64,000 nucleotides of DNA, taken from NCBI RefSeq assembly GCF_004022565.1, contig NZ_CP022987.1:2976001-3040000 (forward strand), written 5' to 3'. Positions 1 to 15,479 of the stretch are shown one piece after another (position 1 is the stretch's first letter; every line of letters begins with the position of its first letter). Source of the stretch: Pollutimonas thiosulfatoxidans (GTDB taxonomy: Bacteria > Pseudomonadota > Gammaproteobacteria > Burkholderiales > Burkholderiaceae_B). The notes beneath the pieces were generated by a model. The model had not been told where the DNA came from, ran no database searches, and saw nothing but the letters and a program-made list of their open reading frames with translations. The position numbers and the translations under genes were made by a program.

Positions 1-1
1 T

Positions 2-523
2 CGTGGCTCGGTCGTGCTGCCAGCAGGTACAGGTAAGGCTGTCCGCGTTGCTGTATTCGCGCAGGGCGAAAAAGCCGAAGCCGCCAAGGCCGCCGGCGCC
101 GACATCGTCGGCCTGGACGACCTGGCCGACAGCATCAAGGCCGGACAGATCGATTTCGACATCGTCATCGCATCGCCTGACACCATGCGTGTCGTTGGTG
201 CGCTGGGCCAGATCCTCGGCCCGCGTGGCCTGATGCCTAACCCAAAAGTGGGTACGGTAACTCCTGACGTCGTCACCGCCGTCAAGAACGCCAAGGCTGG
301 ACAGGTTCAGTACCGTACCGACAAGGCTGGCATCATCCATGCCACTATCGGTCGCGCCTCCTTCGGCGTCGAGCAGCTGCAAACCAATCTGGCCGCCCTG
401 GTCGATGCCTTGAACAAGGCTCGTCCGACCGCAGCCAAGGGCGTGTATCTGCGCAAGCTGGCCGTCTCGTCCACGATGGGCGGCGGCGCGCGCGTTGAAT
501 TAGCATCCCTGACGGCCGCCTGA
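2..523 (+). CDS. rplA: 50S ribosomal protein L1 (5' end cut by window)
   Basis: This is the C-terminal three quarters of ribosomal protein L1, which forms the mobile L1 stalk of the 50S subunit near the E site and represses its own L11-L1 mRNA. The reading frame is open from base 2, so the start lies upstream of the window; about 173 of the roughly 232 residues usual in the family remain. The L1 signature around GPRGLMPNPKVGTVT is visible in the middle, and the end ARVELASLTAA is a normal terminus. It is followed by the rplJ leader, the usual rplKA-rplJL arrangement. An internal GTG at 14 is an ordinary valine codon and not a start. Confidence 0.97.
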   Translation, partial: RGSVVLPAGTGKAVRVAVFAQGEKAEAAKAAGADIVGLDDLADSIKAGQIDFDIVIASPDTMRVVGALGQILGPRGLMPNPKVGTVTPDVVTAVKNAKAGQVQYRTDKAGIIHATIGRASFGVEQLQTNLAALVDALNKARPTAAKGVYLRKLAVSSTMGGGARVELASLTAA

Positions 524-755
524 TAGGCCTTGGGGTAAAGAACTTTGGGCTGTGTCTGGGCATCTCCAGGCACTGCTGTCAAAGACCGCTGGAGCTCTGT
601 TAACAGAACTTAATTCCGGGTCGTAAAAAACCCGGGTCCAGCGTAGACGGCGTCCCATGGAAGAATTCTTGCAGTACGAAGAACTCGACCAGGTGCGCCG
701 CATTCGGTTGACGCAAGAGACCCTCTTTTGCGTCGTTTGATGGAGTGTTCAAACC
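524..755 (+). promoter_or_regulatory. rplJ leader (probable L10-binding autoregulatory mRNA leader)
   Basis: This 232-base untranslated stretch separates rplA from rplJ. In many bacteria this interval holds the L10 leader, an RNA to which the L10-L7/L12 complex binds to repress rplJL translation. A hairpin is visible (arms about 616-620 and 631-636, CCGGG/CCCGG with an A-rich loop), followed by the stretch CCAGCGTAGACGGCGTCCCATGG just before the L10 gene. The assignment rests on position, length and local structure; I could not fold the whole leader or compare it with the Rfam L10-leader model. A promoter inside it is possible but none is convincing. Confidence 0.6.
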
Positions 756-1280
756 GTGAGTCTCAATCGTAAAGAGAAAGCGGTAGTTATCGAAGAAGTC
801 GCTGCACAAGTTGCAAAGGCCCAATCGATCATTATCGCTGAGTACCGTGGTCTGGACGTCGCCTCTGCAACCGTATTGCGCAAAACTGCGCGTGAGTCGG
901 GCGTGTATCTGCGTGTTCTCAAAAACACGCTGGTTCGTCGGGCTGTCGCCGGAACTCCCTTCGAGGAGCTTTCTGCACAGCTTACCGGTCCGCTGATCTA
1001 TGCGATCAGCAGTGATCCGGTTTCGGCGGCCAAAGTACTTGCCGGTTTCGCAAAGACCAACGATAAGCTGGCTATCCAAGGCGGGGCATTGCCCAACAGC
1101 CTGCTTAGCCAAGATGGTGTGAAGGCCCTGGCCACCATGCCTTCGCGCGAAGAGTTGCTTTCGAAACTGCTGGGTACGATGCAAGCACCTATCACGCAAT
1201 TTGTGCGTACGCTCAACGAAGTTCCAACCAAGTTCGTACGCGGCCTCGCGGCTGTGCGCGATCAGAAGGAAGCTGCGTAA
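756..1280 (+). CDS. rplJ: 50S ribosomal protein L10
   Basis: L10 anchors the L7/L12 dimers to the 50S stalk base and, with them, represses its own mRNA. The protein has 174 residues against about 165 in E. coli. It begins MSLNRKEKAVVIEEV, and the family pattern IIAEYRGL and LRVLKNTLVRRA is present around residues 27-62. The start is a GTG at 756 with GGAG 11-12 bases upstream; no in-frame ATG fits the family N-terminus better. It is the first gene of the rplJL-rpoBC operon, directly downstream of the leader and 71 bases before rplL. Confidence 0.97.
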   Translation: MSLNRKEKAVVIEEVAAQVAKAQSIIIAEYRGLDVASATVLRKTARESGVYLRVLKNTLVRRAVAGTPFEELSAQLTGPLIYAISSDPVSAAKVLAGFAKTNDKLAIQGGALPNSLLSQDGVKALATMPSREELLSKLLGTMQAPITQFVRTLNEVPTKFVRGLAAVRDQKEAA

Positions 1281-1351
1281 GCAGCCCCTTCGGATTTCGT
1301 CGAACCGAGCGACACCCAACCTGGCATTTATAAATATTTGGAGTTCTTAAA

Positions 1352-1732
1352 ATGGCATTAAGCAAAGCTGAAATCCTGGACGCGATCGGCGGCATGACCG
1401 TGCTCGAATTGTCCGAGCTGATCACCGAAATGGAAGAAAAATTTGGCGTGTCGGCTGCTGCCGCCGCTGTGGCTGTGGCTGCTCCTGCAGCTGGCGGCGG
1501 TGCCGCTGCCGCTGAAGAGCAAACCGAGTTCACCGTTGTATTGGCTGAAATCGGCGCTAACAAGGTCAGCGTCATCAAGGCCGTGCGTGAAATCACCGGT
1601 CTTGGCTTGAAAGAAGCCAAGGATCTGGTTGACGGCGCACCGAAGCCTGTCAAGGAAGGTCTGTCCAAGGCTGACGCCGAAGCTGCACAGAAAAAGCTTG
1701 AAGAAGCTGGCGCAAAAGTCGAACTTAAGTAA
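1352..1732 (+). CDS. rplL: 50S ribosomal protein L7/L12
   Basis: L7/L12 forms the flexible stalk that recruits translation factors such as EF-G and EF-Tu. The 126-residue product has the three classic parts: a helical N-terminal dimerisation domain (about residues 1-32), an Ala/Gly-rich hinge (about 35-55), and a globular C-terminal domain with KVSVIKAVREITGLGLKEAK. The C-terminus ends GAKVELK. A good Shine-Dalgarno (GGAG) lies about ten bases before the ATG. The gene is followed by an attenuator hairpin and then rpoB, which normally gives excess L7/L12 over polymerase subunits. Confidence 0.98.
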   Translation: MALSKAEILDAIGGMTVLELSELITEMEEKFGVSAAAAAVAVAAPAAGGGAAAAEEQTEFTVVLAEIGANKVSVIKAVREITGLGLKEAKDLVDGAPKPVKEGLSKADAEAAQKKLEEAGAKVELK

Positions 1733-1746
1733 GGCTATTTACGCTT

Positions 1747-1784
1747 GCCCGGGATGGTTTAGGCCGTCCCGGGCTTTTGCGTTT
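1747..1784 (+). terminator. rplL-rpoB attenuator hairpin
   Basis: Arms GCCCGGGA (1747-1754) and TCCCGGGC (1767-1774) form a perfect 8-bp GC-rich stem with a 12-base loop, followed by TTTTGCGTTTCC. The short, broken T-run suggests partial termination. This agrees with the known rplL-rpoB attenuator, which lowers rpoBC transcription relative to the ribosomal genes. Confidence 0.75.
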
Positions 1785-1894
1785 CCAGAAAACCCGCGAT
1801 TCCGGTTTGCTTGTTTTTATTGAAGCCGGGTTTTCTGGAGTCGTAAACCAGGGCCGTGGTTGACGGCCCATGTAACCCTCGAGTCGGAGTGCTC

Positions 1895-10254
<8,360 letters not shown>

Positions 10255-10280
10255 CTGGGCAGTTCCCTGCAGTATTGAAG

Positions 10281-10312
10281 ACGCCAGGCCTAGCGGTCTG
10301 GCGTTTTTTTTT
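10281..10312 (+). terminator. Intrinsic terminator of the rplJL-rpoBC operon
   Basis: ACGCCAGG (10281-10288) and TCTGGCGT (10297-10304) form an 8-position stem with one G-T pair, followed by an unbroken run of T residues to about 10312. It closes the rpoBC operon and touches the 3' end of the convergent histidine kinase gene. Confidence 0.85.
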
Positions 10313-12224
10313 ATACCGCCGGGAAGCAGAGGCTGAAGCGGGTGCCGCCGGGCTGTCGGCTGCTGACGCGCACGCTGCCGCCGTGTCTCTCCGCCACGGC
10401 CTTGACGAAGGCCAATCCCAAGCCGGCGCCGCTTTGCTGTTGACTGCCGGGCAGGCGCCTGAAGGGCTGAAATAATTCTTCCAGTTGCGACGCTTCAATG
10501 CCGCTGCCTTCATCCTGAACCGTCATGCTCCACAGGTCGCCTTCACGATGGATCCGGCACGTGATGGCTGTGTGATCGAAACTGTACTTGATGGCATTGT
10601 CCAGCAAGTTGCACCATGCACGGGCTACTAGTGAAGGGTCGCCTTCTGTCCACGCCGATTCGGGATGATCGTCCAGGCGAATGGCGATACCGCGCGAGCG
10701 GGCCAAGCCCCAGAAATCATCGCAGCCCTGCAAGGCTGCGGCGACGAGGTCTACAGGTTGCGCCGGGATCGGGGCCGACTCCGCGCGCGCCAGTTCCACC
10801 AGGCCGTCCACCAGGGCCAGAGTCTTGTGGGCGTATCCCTCTATCCGCTCAAGCAGCTCTGGCTGTGGCAAGGCGCCGGTATGGCCGCGCTGCAGCTGGG
10901 TCAAGGCCAGGATGGCGTTCTGTGGCGAGCGCATGTCGTGCGACAGGAAACGGACCGTTTCTTCACGCCTTTGGCGGGCAACACGCAGTTGCGTCACAGC
11001 AAGTTGAAGCTGAACGATGCGCGCCGGAAGGGTAGTGCCAACTGTAGGCCCGCCCCGCTCTGCTATGGTATCGCCCAGCTGCCGGCGTTCGACGTCCATG
11101 GCCTGTAGCTCTTGGTCGATATGTTGCAGGGCGGCCTCCTGGCTACGCCAGGTCCACACCGGATAGCTAAGCGCCACGCCCAGCAGGGCAGCCGTAGGCG
11201 GAATCCAAAGCTGCCCGTAGTGCAACAGCAAACCGTCGACGAGGAAGATCAGCAGCAAGAGCGTGATACTTGCTATGAAAGAGCGACGTGGCGACAGGCA
11301 TCCCAAGGCCACGCAGGCCAGCACGACCGGCAGGCAGGACAACAGCGCCACTACCCACGCGGACGGCTGTTGGATCCACAAGCCATGTATCTGGCTGTTC
11401 AGCATATTTGCCAGGATCTCCACGCCCGACATGGTGGCGCCGCTGTTTGATACGGGGACCGGAAAGCTGTCGCCCAAGCCCGAGCCCCACGAGCCGACAA
11501 GTACATACTTGTCGCGGAAAACCTCGGCCGGCACCAGGCCTGTCACTACCGGCGCGTACGGATACATCCGAAAGCTTCCCGGTGGGCCGACGTAGGGGAT
11601 TAATTGCGATGGACTGCTGTCCGTGCTGGTGTCCACGCCTGCAATATCCAGCATGGCCAGCGTAAAGTGCGGGGGGCCATTATCAGCCTTGCCGGTAAAT
11701 GCTATACGCCGGACTACGCCATCGCTATCGGGTGAAATATCTATGTATCCGATGCCGGCGGCACTCGCGGCAAGCGTCGGAACGGGGGCAAGTGTCGCGG
11801 CATGGTCGGCGCCGGCCACCACAGGCAGGATCACCCGGCCATGTTCGCTGATGGCGGCAGCCAGCGTGGCATCATCATGGGGATAGGCCGGATTCAGATC
11901 CGTGAAAAGTAAATCGAGGGCCACTACGCGAGCCAAGCGCAGTCGATCGAGAAGCTCGGCGTGAAGCGCGCGGCGCCAGGGCCAGTAACCCAGTTGCGCT
12001 ATGCTGCTGTCGTCGATGGCAACGATGACAATATCGTCATCCGCGACCGTATCGGTGATGGCGCTGGACGACTGATCGTAGAAGGCATGATCCAGGCGGG
12101 AAAGCCCCAGCGGCGTACTGAACCAGCTAAGGGCCGCCGTCAAAACAAGCATGGCTGCCGTCACCAGCAGCCATTCCCGGCGCACCCTCCGGCCCAGGCC
12201 CACCGACCACGCCATGCCCTTCAC
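10311..12224 (-). CDS. CHASE2-domain sensor histidine kinase
   Basis: This is a membrane sensor kinase of 637 residues. It has one N-terminal membrane segment (about 19-38) and a periplasmic CHASE2-type domain (about 40-285, with DDDIVIVAIDDSS and the YVLVGSWGSGLGDSF region). Three closely spaced membrane segments follow (about 288-358), then a coiled linker and a kinase core. The H box FLSHDMRSP puts the phospho-accepting histidine at residue 429. The N box NLLDNAIKYS, G1 DEGSG (571-575) and G2 GAGLGLAF (599-606) are complete, so it should be active. The start is a GTG at 12224, one base after the upstream stop; an ATG at 12215 is the alternative. It is the last gene of a three-gene operon; its signal is unknown. 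Confidence 0.9.
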   Translation of the reverse strand: MKGMAWSVGLGRRVRREWLLVTAAMLVLTAALSWFSTPLGLSRLDHAFYDQSSSAITDTVADDDIVIVAIDDSSIAQLGYWPWRRALHAELLDRLRLARVVALDLLFTDLNPAYPHDDATLAAAISEHGRVILPVVAGADHAATLAPVPTLAASAAGIGYIDISPDSDGVVRRIAFTGKADNGPPHFTLAMLDIAGVDTSTDSSPSQLIPYVGPPGSFRMYPYAPVVTGLVPAEVFRDKYVLVGSWGSGLGDSFPVPVSNSGATMSGVEILANMLNSQIHGLWIQQPSAWVVALLSCLPVVLACVALGCLSPRRSFIASITLLLLIFLVDGLLLHYGQLWIPPTAALLGVALSYPVWTWRSQEAALQHIDQELQAMDVERRQLGDTIAERGGPTVGTTLPARIVQLQLAVTQLRVARQRREETVRFLSHDMRSPQNAILALTQLQRGHTGALPQPELLERIEGYAHKTLALVDGLVELARAESAPIPAQPVDLVAAALQGCDDFWGLARSRGIAIRLDDHPESAWTEGDPSLVARAWCNLLDNAIKYSFDHTAITCRIHREGDLWSMTVQDEGSGIEASQLEELFQPFRRLPGSQQQSGAGLGLAFVKAVAERHGGSVRVSSRQPGGTRFSLCFPAV

Positions 12225-12225
12225 T

Positions 12226-13335
12226 TCAGTGCTCAGTCAGCAGGACCAACTGTCCGTAGCCGGTCGACACCGCAGAACCGTCGGAGCTTTGTAGGGTGCG
12301 TCGGCCCAGGAAAGGCAGTGTCGCGTCTGGCCCCATGAGGCCATCCTGGTCAATCGCGCGCACCATCAGGTGGAACTCGCCGCTGCCCGGCGCGCTGAAG
12401 GTGACCTCGGGGGCTGGAAAGCGCTGGCTGGAAAACAGTATGGACCCGGTCGCGTCGCCGGCGACCCGTACCAGGTAGCCGACGGCGCCCGGTACCGGAT
12501 CAAAGGATACTACCCAGCCTTTTCCTCCTCGTACGGGATCTGACAAGACCGGTGCCGGCAAAAGCGTGCGTACGCCCAGCAGCTTGCCGGTTGCGTCCAC
12601 GGCAGCGCCCTGGCCCGGTCGCAAGTTGGCCTGATCGGCTCCACTGCCGGTGCTTAGCGCCGCAATGCCGGACAGCACCTCGCTTCTGGAGCCGTCCTTA
12701 AGCGTATGCACACGCAGGTTTGTGCCGCGCACCCCCGTGATGCTGACCGGCGTGCGTACCTCAAAGCGGCCCACGCCCGTGTCTTGTGGGGCGACCTGAG
12801 ATTCCAGCGAACCGCGCTCCATCTTGAATATCGTGTCGGTAAGCGCTGCCGCCCGGAACACGCGCACGCGCTCAAGCTGCAAAGCAGAGTCGGGGGGGAT
12901 GGCCAAAGTGCTGCCATCCGATAGCGTCAGTGTAAGAAACCCGTTCGAGCCGGTCTGGATGGCCGCACCTTCCTCCAGCAAGTCGCCCACCGCGACAGGC
13001 CGCTGGTTTGCGCTGACGTCACCCACGGCATGCAGCACCTTAGCCCGCGCCGGAATTTCCGGAATCATGCTGAACGGAATCCTCAGGGCAAGACCGATAG
13101 GAAGACGGGTAGTTTCCTGGACGGCGTTAAGTTGCTGCAAGGCGCTCCAGTTTGATGGCGTTTCGGTGTAGCGCTGCGACAGTTCAATCAAGGTGTCGCC
13201 CGGCTGGACCCTGTGGATGAAGTTCTCTCCGGCGGCCCCTGCCGGTTGTGCGTTTCCGACGGCCGGCATCAGCACGCCGCAGATAGTGGCAAAAACCAGA
13301 CTGAGCAAAGAGCGGGCAAACAATGAGAGCGTCAT
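12226..13335 (-). CDS. Exported LysM and FecR-domain protein
   Basis: The product has 369 residues. An N-terminal signal peptide (SLLSLVFATICGVLMPAV, cleavage near AQPAGAA) is followed by a LysM peptidoglycan-binding domain (HRVQPGDTLIELSQRY, about residues 40-90) and a FecR-type domain with GDLLEEGAAIQTGSNGFLTL (about 115-210). The C-terminal part resembles a fibronectin-like fold but I do not recognise it firmly. The start at 13335 was chosen because its ATG overlaps the upstream regulator stop (ATGA) and it exposes the signal peptide; the frame stays open further upstream. Lying between a response regulator and a CHASE2 kinase, it is likely a periplasmic partner of the sensor, though this is inferred from context only. 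Confidence 0.85.
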   Translation of the reverse strand: MTLSLFARSLLSLVFATICGVLMPAVGNAQPAGAAGENFIHRVQPGDTLIELSQRYTETPSNWSALQQLNAVQETTRLPIGLALRIPFSMIPEIPARAKVLHAVGDVSANQRPVAVGDLLEEGAAIQTGSNGFLTLTLSDGSTLAIPPDSALQLERVRVFRAAALTDTIFKMERGSLESQVAPQDTGVGRFEVRTPVSITGVRGTNLRVHTLKDGSRSEVLSGIAALSTGSGADQANLRPGQGAAVDATGKLLGVRTLLPAPVLSDPVRGGKGWVVSFDPVPGAVGYLVRVAGDATGSILFSSQRFPAPEVTFSAPGSGEFHLMVRAIDQDGLMGPDATLPFLGRRTLQSSDGSAVSTGYGQLVLLTEH

Positions 13336-14045
13336 GGAGCACCGGAAGCAGGTTGGTCGGGGAGTATTTCGAGGCGATAGCCCAGCGCGTAGGATGCGTT
13401 CAGGCGCAGGCCGTTCTGCGGCTCCAGCTGCAACTTGCGTCTGAGATTGGAAAGATGGGTGTCCAGTGTTCTGGATGTGGCGGGGATGTCGCGTTGCCAT
13501 ACGTTGCTGCTTAGCACGTCGCGCGAGAACAGCCGCCCCGGATTGCGAAACAGAAGCAAGGCCAGCTCGTACTCTTTAGGCGTGAGTTCTACCGGGCGGC
13601 CGCGCAGGCTGATGGTTAGCGCGCCAGGATCGATCTCGTAAGCAGCGCAACGGAAAGCCAGCTCTTGTACCGGAGCGCCATGATGGCGACGCAACAGTGC
13701 TTCTACTCTTGCCGTAAGCTCGCCTTGCCGGATCGGTTTGATCATGTAGTCGTCAGCCCCGGCCCGCAAGCCGGTCACCAGATCCTCTTCCAGGGTGCGG
13801 CTGGTAAGAAACATGATGGGGAGCGCTGGACCGAAGTTGCCGCGCGCCCAATGCAAGACATCGAGACCGCTGATGTCGGGCATTTCCCAGTCGAGCAGCA
13901 ATAGGTCGTAGCCCTGCGTCTTGCGAAGCGCGGACAGCAATTCGTTGCTGGTGGGGAAGACGGTGCAGCGATAGCCGGCGTTCTCGAGGGTTTGCTGGAT
14001 CAGTCGCCCTTCGGAGAAATCATCCTCCAGAGAAGCGATGTTCAT
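13332..14045 (-). CDS. OmpR-family response regulator
   Basis: This is a DNA-binding two-component regulator of 237 residues. The receiver domain (1-115) has the acidic pair E7/D8/D9, the phospho-acceptor D52 in LLLLDWEMPD, and K103 in MIKPIR. The C-terminal winged-helix domain (about 130-225) shows VELTPKEYELALLLFRNPG and SRTLDTHLSNLRRKL, typical of OmpR/PhoB members. It is the first gene of the minus-strand operon regulator, FecR/LysM protein, CHASE2 kinase. It overlaps the next gene by four bases, so the three are presumably co-translated and form one signalling pathway. Confidence 0.93.
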   Translation of the reverse strand: MNIASLEDDFSEGRLIQQTLENAGYRCTVFPTSNELLSALRKTQGYDLLLLDWEMPDISGLDVLHWARGNFGPALPIMFLTSRTLEEDLVTGLRAGADDYMIKPIRQGELTARVEALLRRHHGAPVQELAFRCAAYEIDPGALTISLRGRPVELTPKEYELALLLFRNPGRLFSRDVLSSNVWQRDIPATSRTLDTHLSNLRRKLQLEPQNGLRLNASYALGYRLEILPDQPASGAP

Positions 14046-14479
14046 GCCCGTGTGCGCCTATGGTTTCTTGTCATAACCGGATGTTACGTTATGGCGGCGC
14101 GTGGTGTCGAGCGGTGCCGGCGTCGCGTATTGGCCTCATGGACACCCCCGGCTTGACAAACACGCTTATGCGTTGTTGACCAGATGACAACTGACATGCT
14201 ACGATGGCAAGCTTACTTTAATGAACTGGCGCTTTTTAGCGGTACTTCAGGAAGGTAAGAAGCTTTAAGCAATAACCCGTAGTAACCCACCCGTAACGCC
14301 CGTAGCGTTGCTGCAAGACCCGCTCTTTTACGTTTTTTATCGTGGCTGGCGGTTTTTGCGCAAATCCGCCGCAAGTTGCCCTGTTGGCCGTCTTGGTTTA
14401 CCTGACGGATATCGCGGTGGCAGGCGTTAAATCAAGTACGACAGTACACGTAATTCGTAAAACAGGATGCGAAAAGGTC
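14046..14479 (+). other. Divergent intergenic region before rpsL
   Basis: These 434 bases separate the response regulator (leftward) from rpsL (rightward). Apart from the promoter at 14176-14205 they appear non-coding. Bases 14206-14479 would form a leader of about 270 bases. The frame of rpsL stays open back to 14342, but this stretch does not resemble any S12 N-terminus. Confidence 0.6.
14176..14205 (+). promoter_or_regulatory. Predicted sigma-70 promoter of the rpsL-rpsG-fusA-tuf-rpsJ operon
   Basis: The -35 box TTGACC (14176-14181) is 18 bases from the -10 box TACGAT (14200-14205). The -10 is preceded by TG one base upstream (14197-14198), an extended -10. A further TTGACA at 14153-14158 has no matching -10. 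The assignment is by sequence match only. Confidence 0.5.
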
Positions 14480-14857
14480 ATGCCAACCATTAGCCAACTC
14501 GTGCGCAAGCCGCGCGAAGTCTCACGCGAGAGCAGCAAGAGCCCAGCGCTCGAGAACTGCCCTCAGCGTCGTGGTGTTTGCACTCGCGTATACACCACCA
14601 CCCCTAAAAAGCCTAACTCGGCCTTGCGTAAAGTCGCCAAGGTACGCCTTACCAACGGTTTCGAAGTCATTTCGTACATCGGCGGCGAAGGTCACAACCT
14701 GCAGGAACACTCGGTGGTTCTTGTCCGCGGCGGTCGTGTCAAAGACTTGCCCGGTGTGCGTTATCACATTGTTCGCGGTTCGCTCGATCTGCAAGGCGTG
14801 AAAGACCGCAAGCAGTCGCGCTCCAAGTACGGTGCGAAACGTCCGAAGAAAGCTTAA
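14480..14857 (+). CDS. rpsL: 30S ribosomal protein S12
   Basis: S12 sits at the decoding centre and influences translational accuracy. The product has 125 residues. The streptomycin-relevant region TTTPKKPNSALRKV (K43/K44, counting the initiator Met) and GGRVKDLPGVRYH are wild type, so the gene predicts streptomycin sensitivity at this locus. The start at 14480 (MPTISQLVRKPRE) matches the family and has AAAGG upstream; the longer open frame is not used. It is the first gene of the str operon. Confidence 0.98.
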   Translation: MPTISQLVRKPREVSRESSKSPALENCPQRRGVCTRVYTTTPKKPNSALRKVAKVRLTNGFEVISYIGGEGHNLQEHSVVLVRGGRVKDLPGVRYHIVRGSLDLQGVKDRKQSRSKYGAKRPKKA

Positions 14858-14993
14858 ACCCATTTATAGTCCAGCTCGGCTGGTCGCATCAGTGCAGCCG
14901 TGGGCATGTGCCCGCAGCATGTAAGTGATCATTCCAATGAATGATCGTGGCCGCAAATAGCGGTTCAACTGAACTGTCACAAGGAAGTTAAAA
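14858..14993 (+). promoter_or_regulatory. rpsL-rpsG intercistronic region, candidate S7 regulatory site
   Basis: The 136-base gap holds two hairpins: GGGCA/TGCCC (14902-14906, 14909-14913) and GATCATTC/GAATGATC (14927-14934, 14939-14946, loop of four). In E. coli the region between rpsL and rpsG is where S7 binds to repress the operon. Position and structure agree with that role, but no specific S7-binding sequence was verified. Confidence 0.35.
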
Positions 14994-15464
14994 ATGCCTC
15001 GTCGTCGCGAAGTACCCAAGCGTGATATTCTGCCCGACCCAAAGTTTGGCAGCGTAGAGCTCGCCAAATTCATGAACGTTGTTATGTTGTCTGGTAAGAA
15101 AGCTGTTGCCGAACGTATTATCTACGGCGCTTTCGATCAGATTCAGGCTAAAACTGGCAAAGAGCCTATCGAAGTGTTCAACACCGCGATTAACAACATC
15201 AAGCCTCTCGTTGAAGTGAAAAGCCGCCGTGTCGGTGGCGCGAACTATCAAGTGCCGGTTGAAGTGCGCCCTGTGCGCCGCCTGGCTCTTGCCATGCGCT
15301 GGTTGCGTGAAGCAGCCAAGAAGCGTGGCGAGAAATCGATGGATCTGCGCCTGGCCGGCGAGTTGCTTGACGCATCCGAAGGCCGCGGCGGAGCAATGAA
15401 AAAACGTGAGGACACTCACAAGATGGCAGAGGCCAACAAGGCATTCAGCCATTTCCGTTGGTAA
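14994..15464 (+). CDS. rpsG: 30S ribosomal protein S7
   Basis: S7 nucleates assembly of the 30S head and contacts the E-site tRNA. The 156-residue length equals the common short form. The N-terminus PRRREVPKRDILPDPKFGS and the motif EVKSRRVGGANYQVPVEV near residues 73-90 are typical. A strong AAGGAAG Shine-Dalgarno lies before the ATG. It is followed 15 bases later by fusA; in E. coli S7 is the translational repressor of this operon. Confidence 0.98.
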   Translation: MPRRREVPKRDILPDPKFGSVELAKFMNVVMLSGKKAVAERIIYGAFDQIQAKTGKEPIEVFNTAINNIKPLVEVKSRRVGGANYQVPVEVRPVRRLALAMRWLREAAKKRGEKSMDLRLAGELLDASEGRGGAMKKREDTHKMAEANKAFSHFRW

Positions 15465-15479
15465 TCTAAGGACACAATC

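Noticed and set aside
14153..14158. TTGACA as the rpsL -35 box
   Set aside because: No acceptable -10 box lies 16-18 bases downstream; the TTGACC/TACGAT pair further on is better.
14342..14479. 46-codon N-terminal extension of rpsL
   Set aside because: The S12 family starts at MPTISQLVRK and a Shine-Dalgarno precedes that ATG; the extension is leader sequence.
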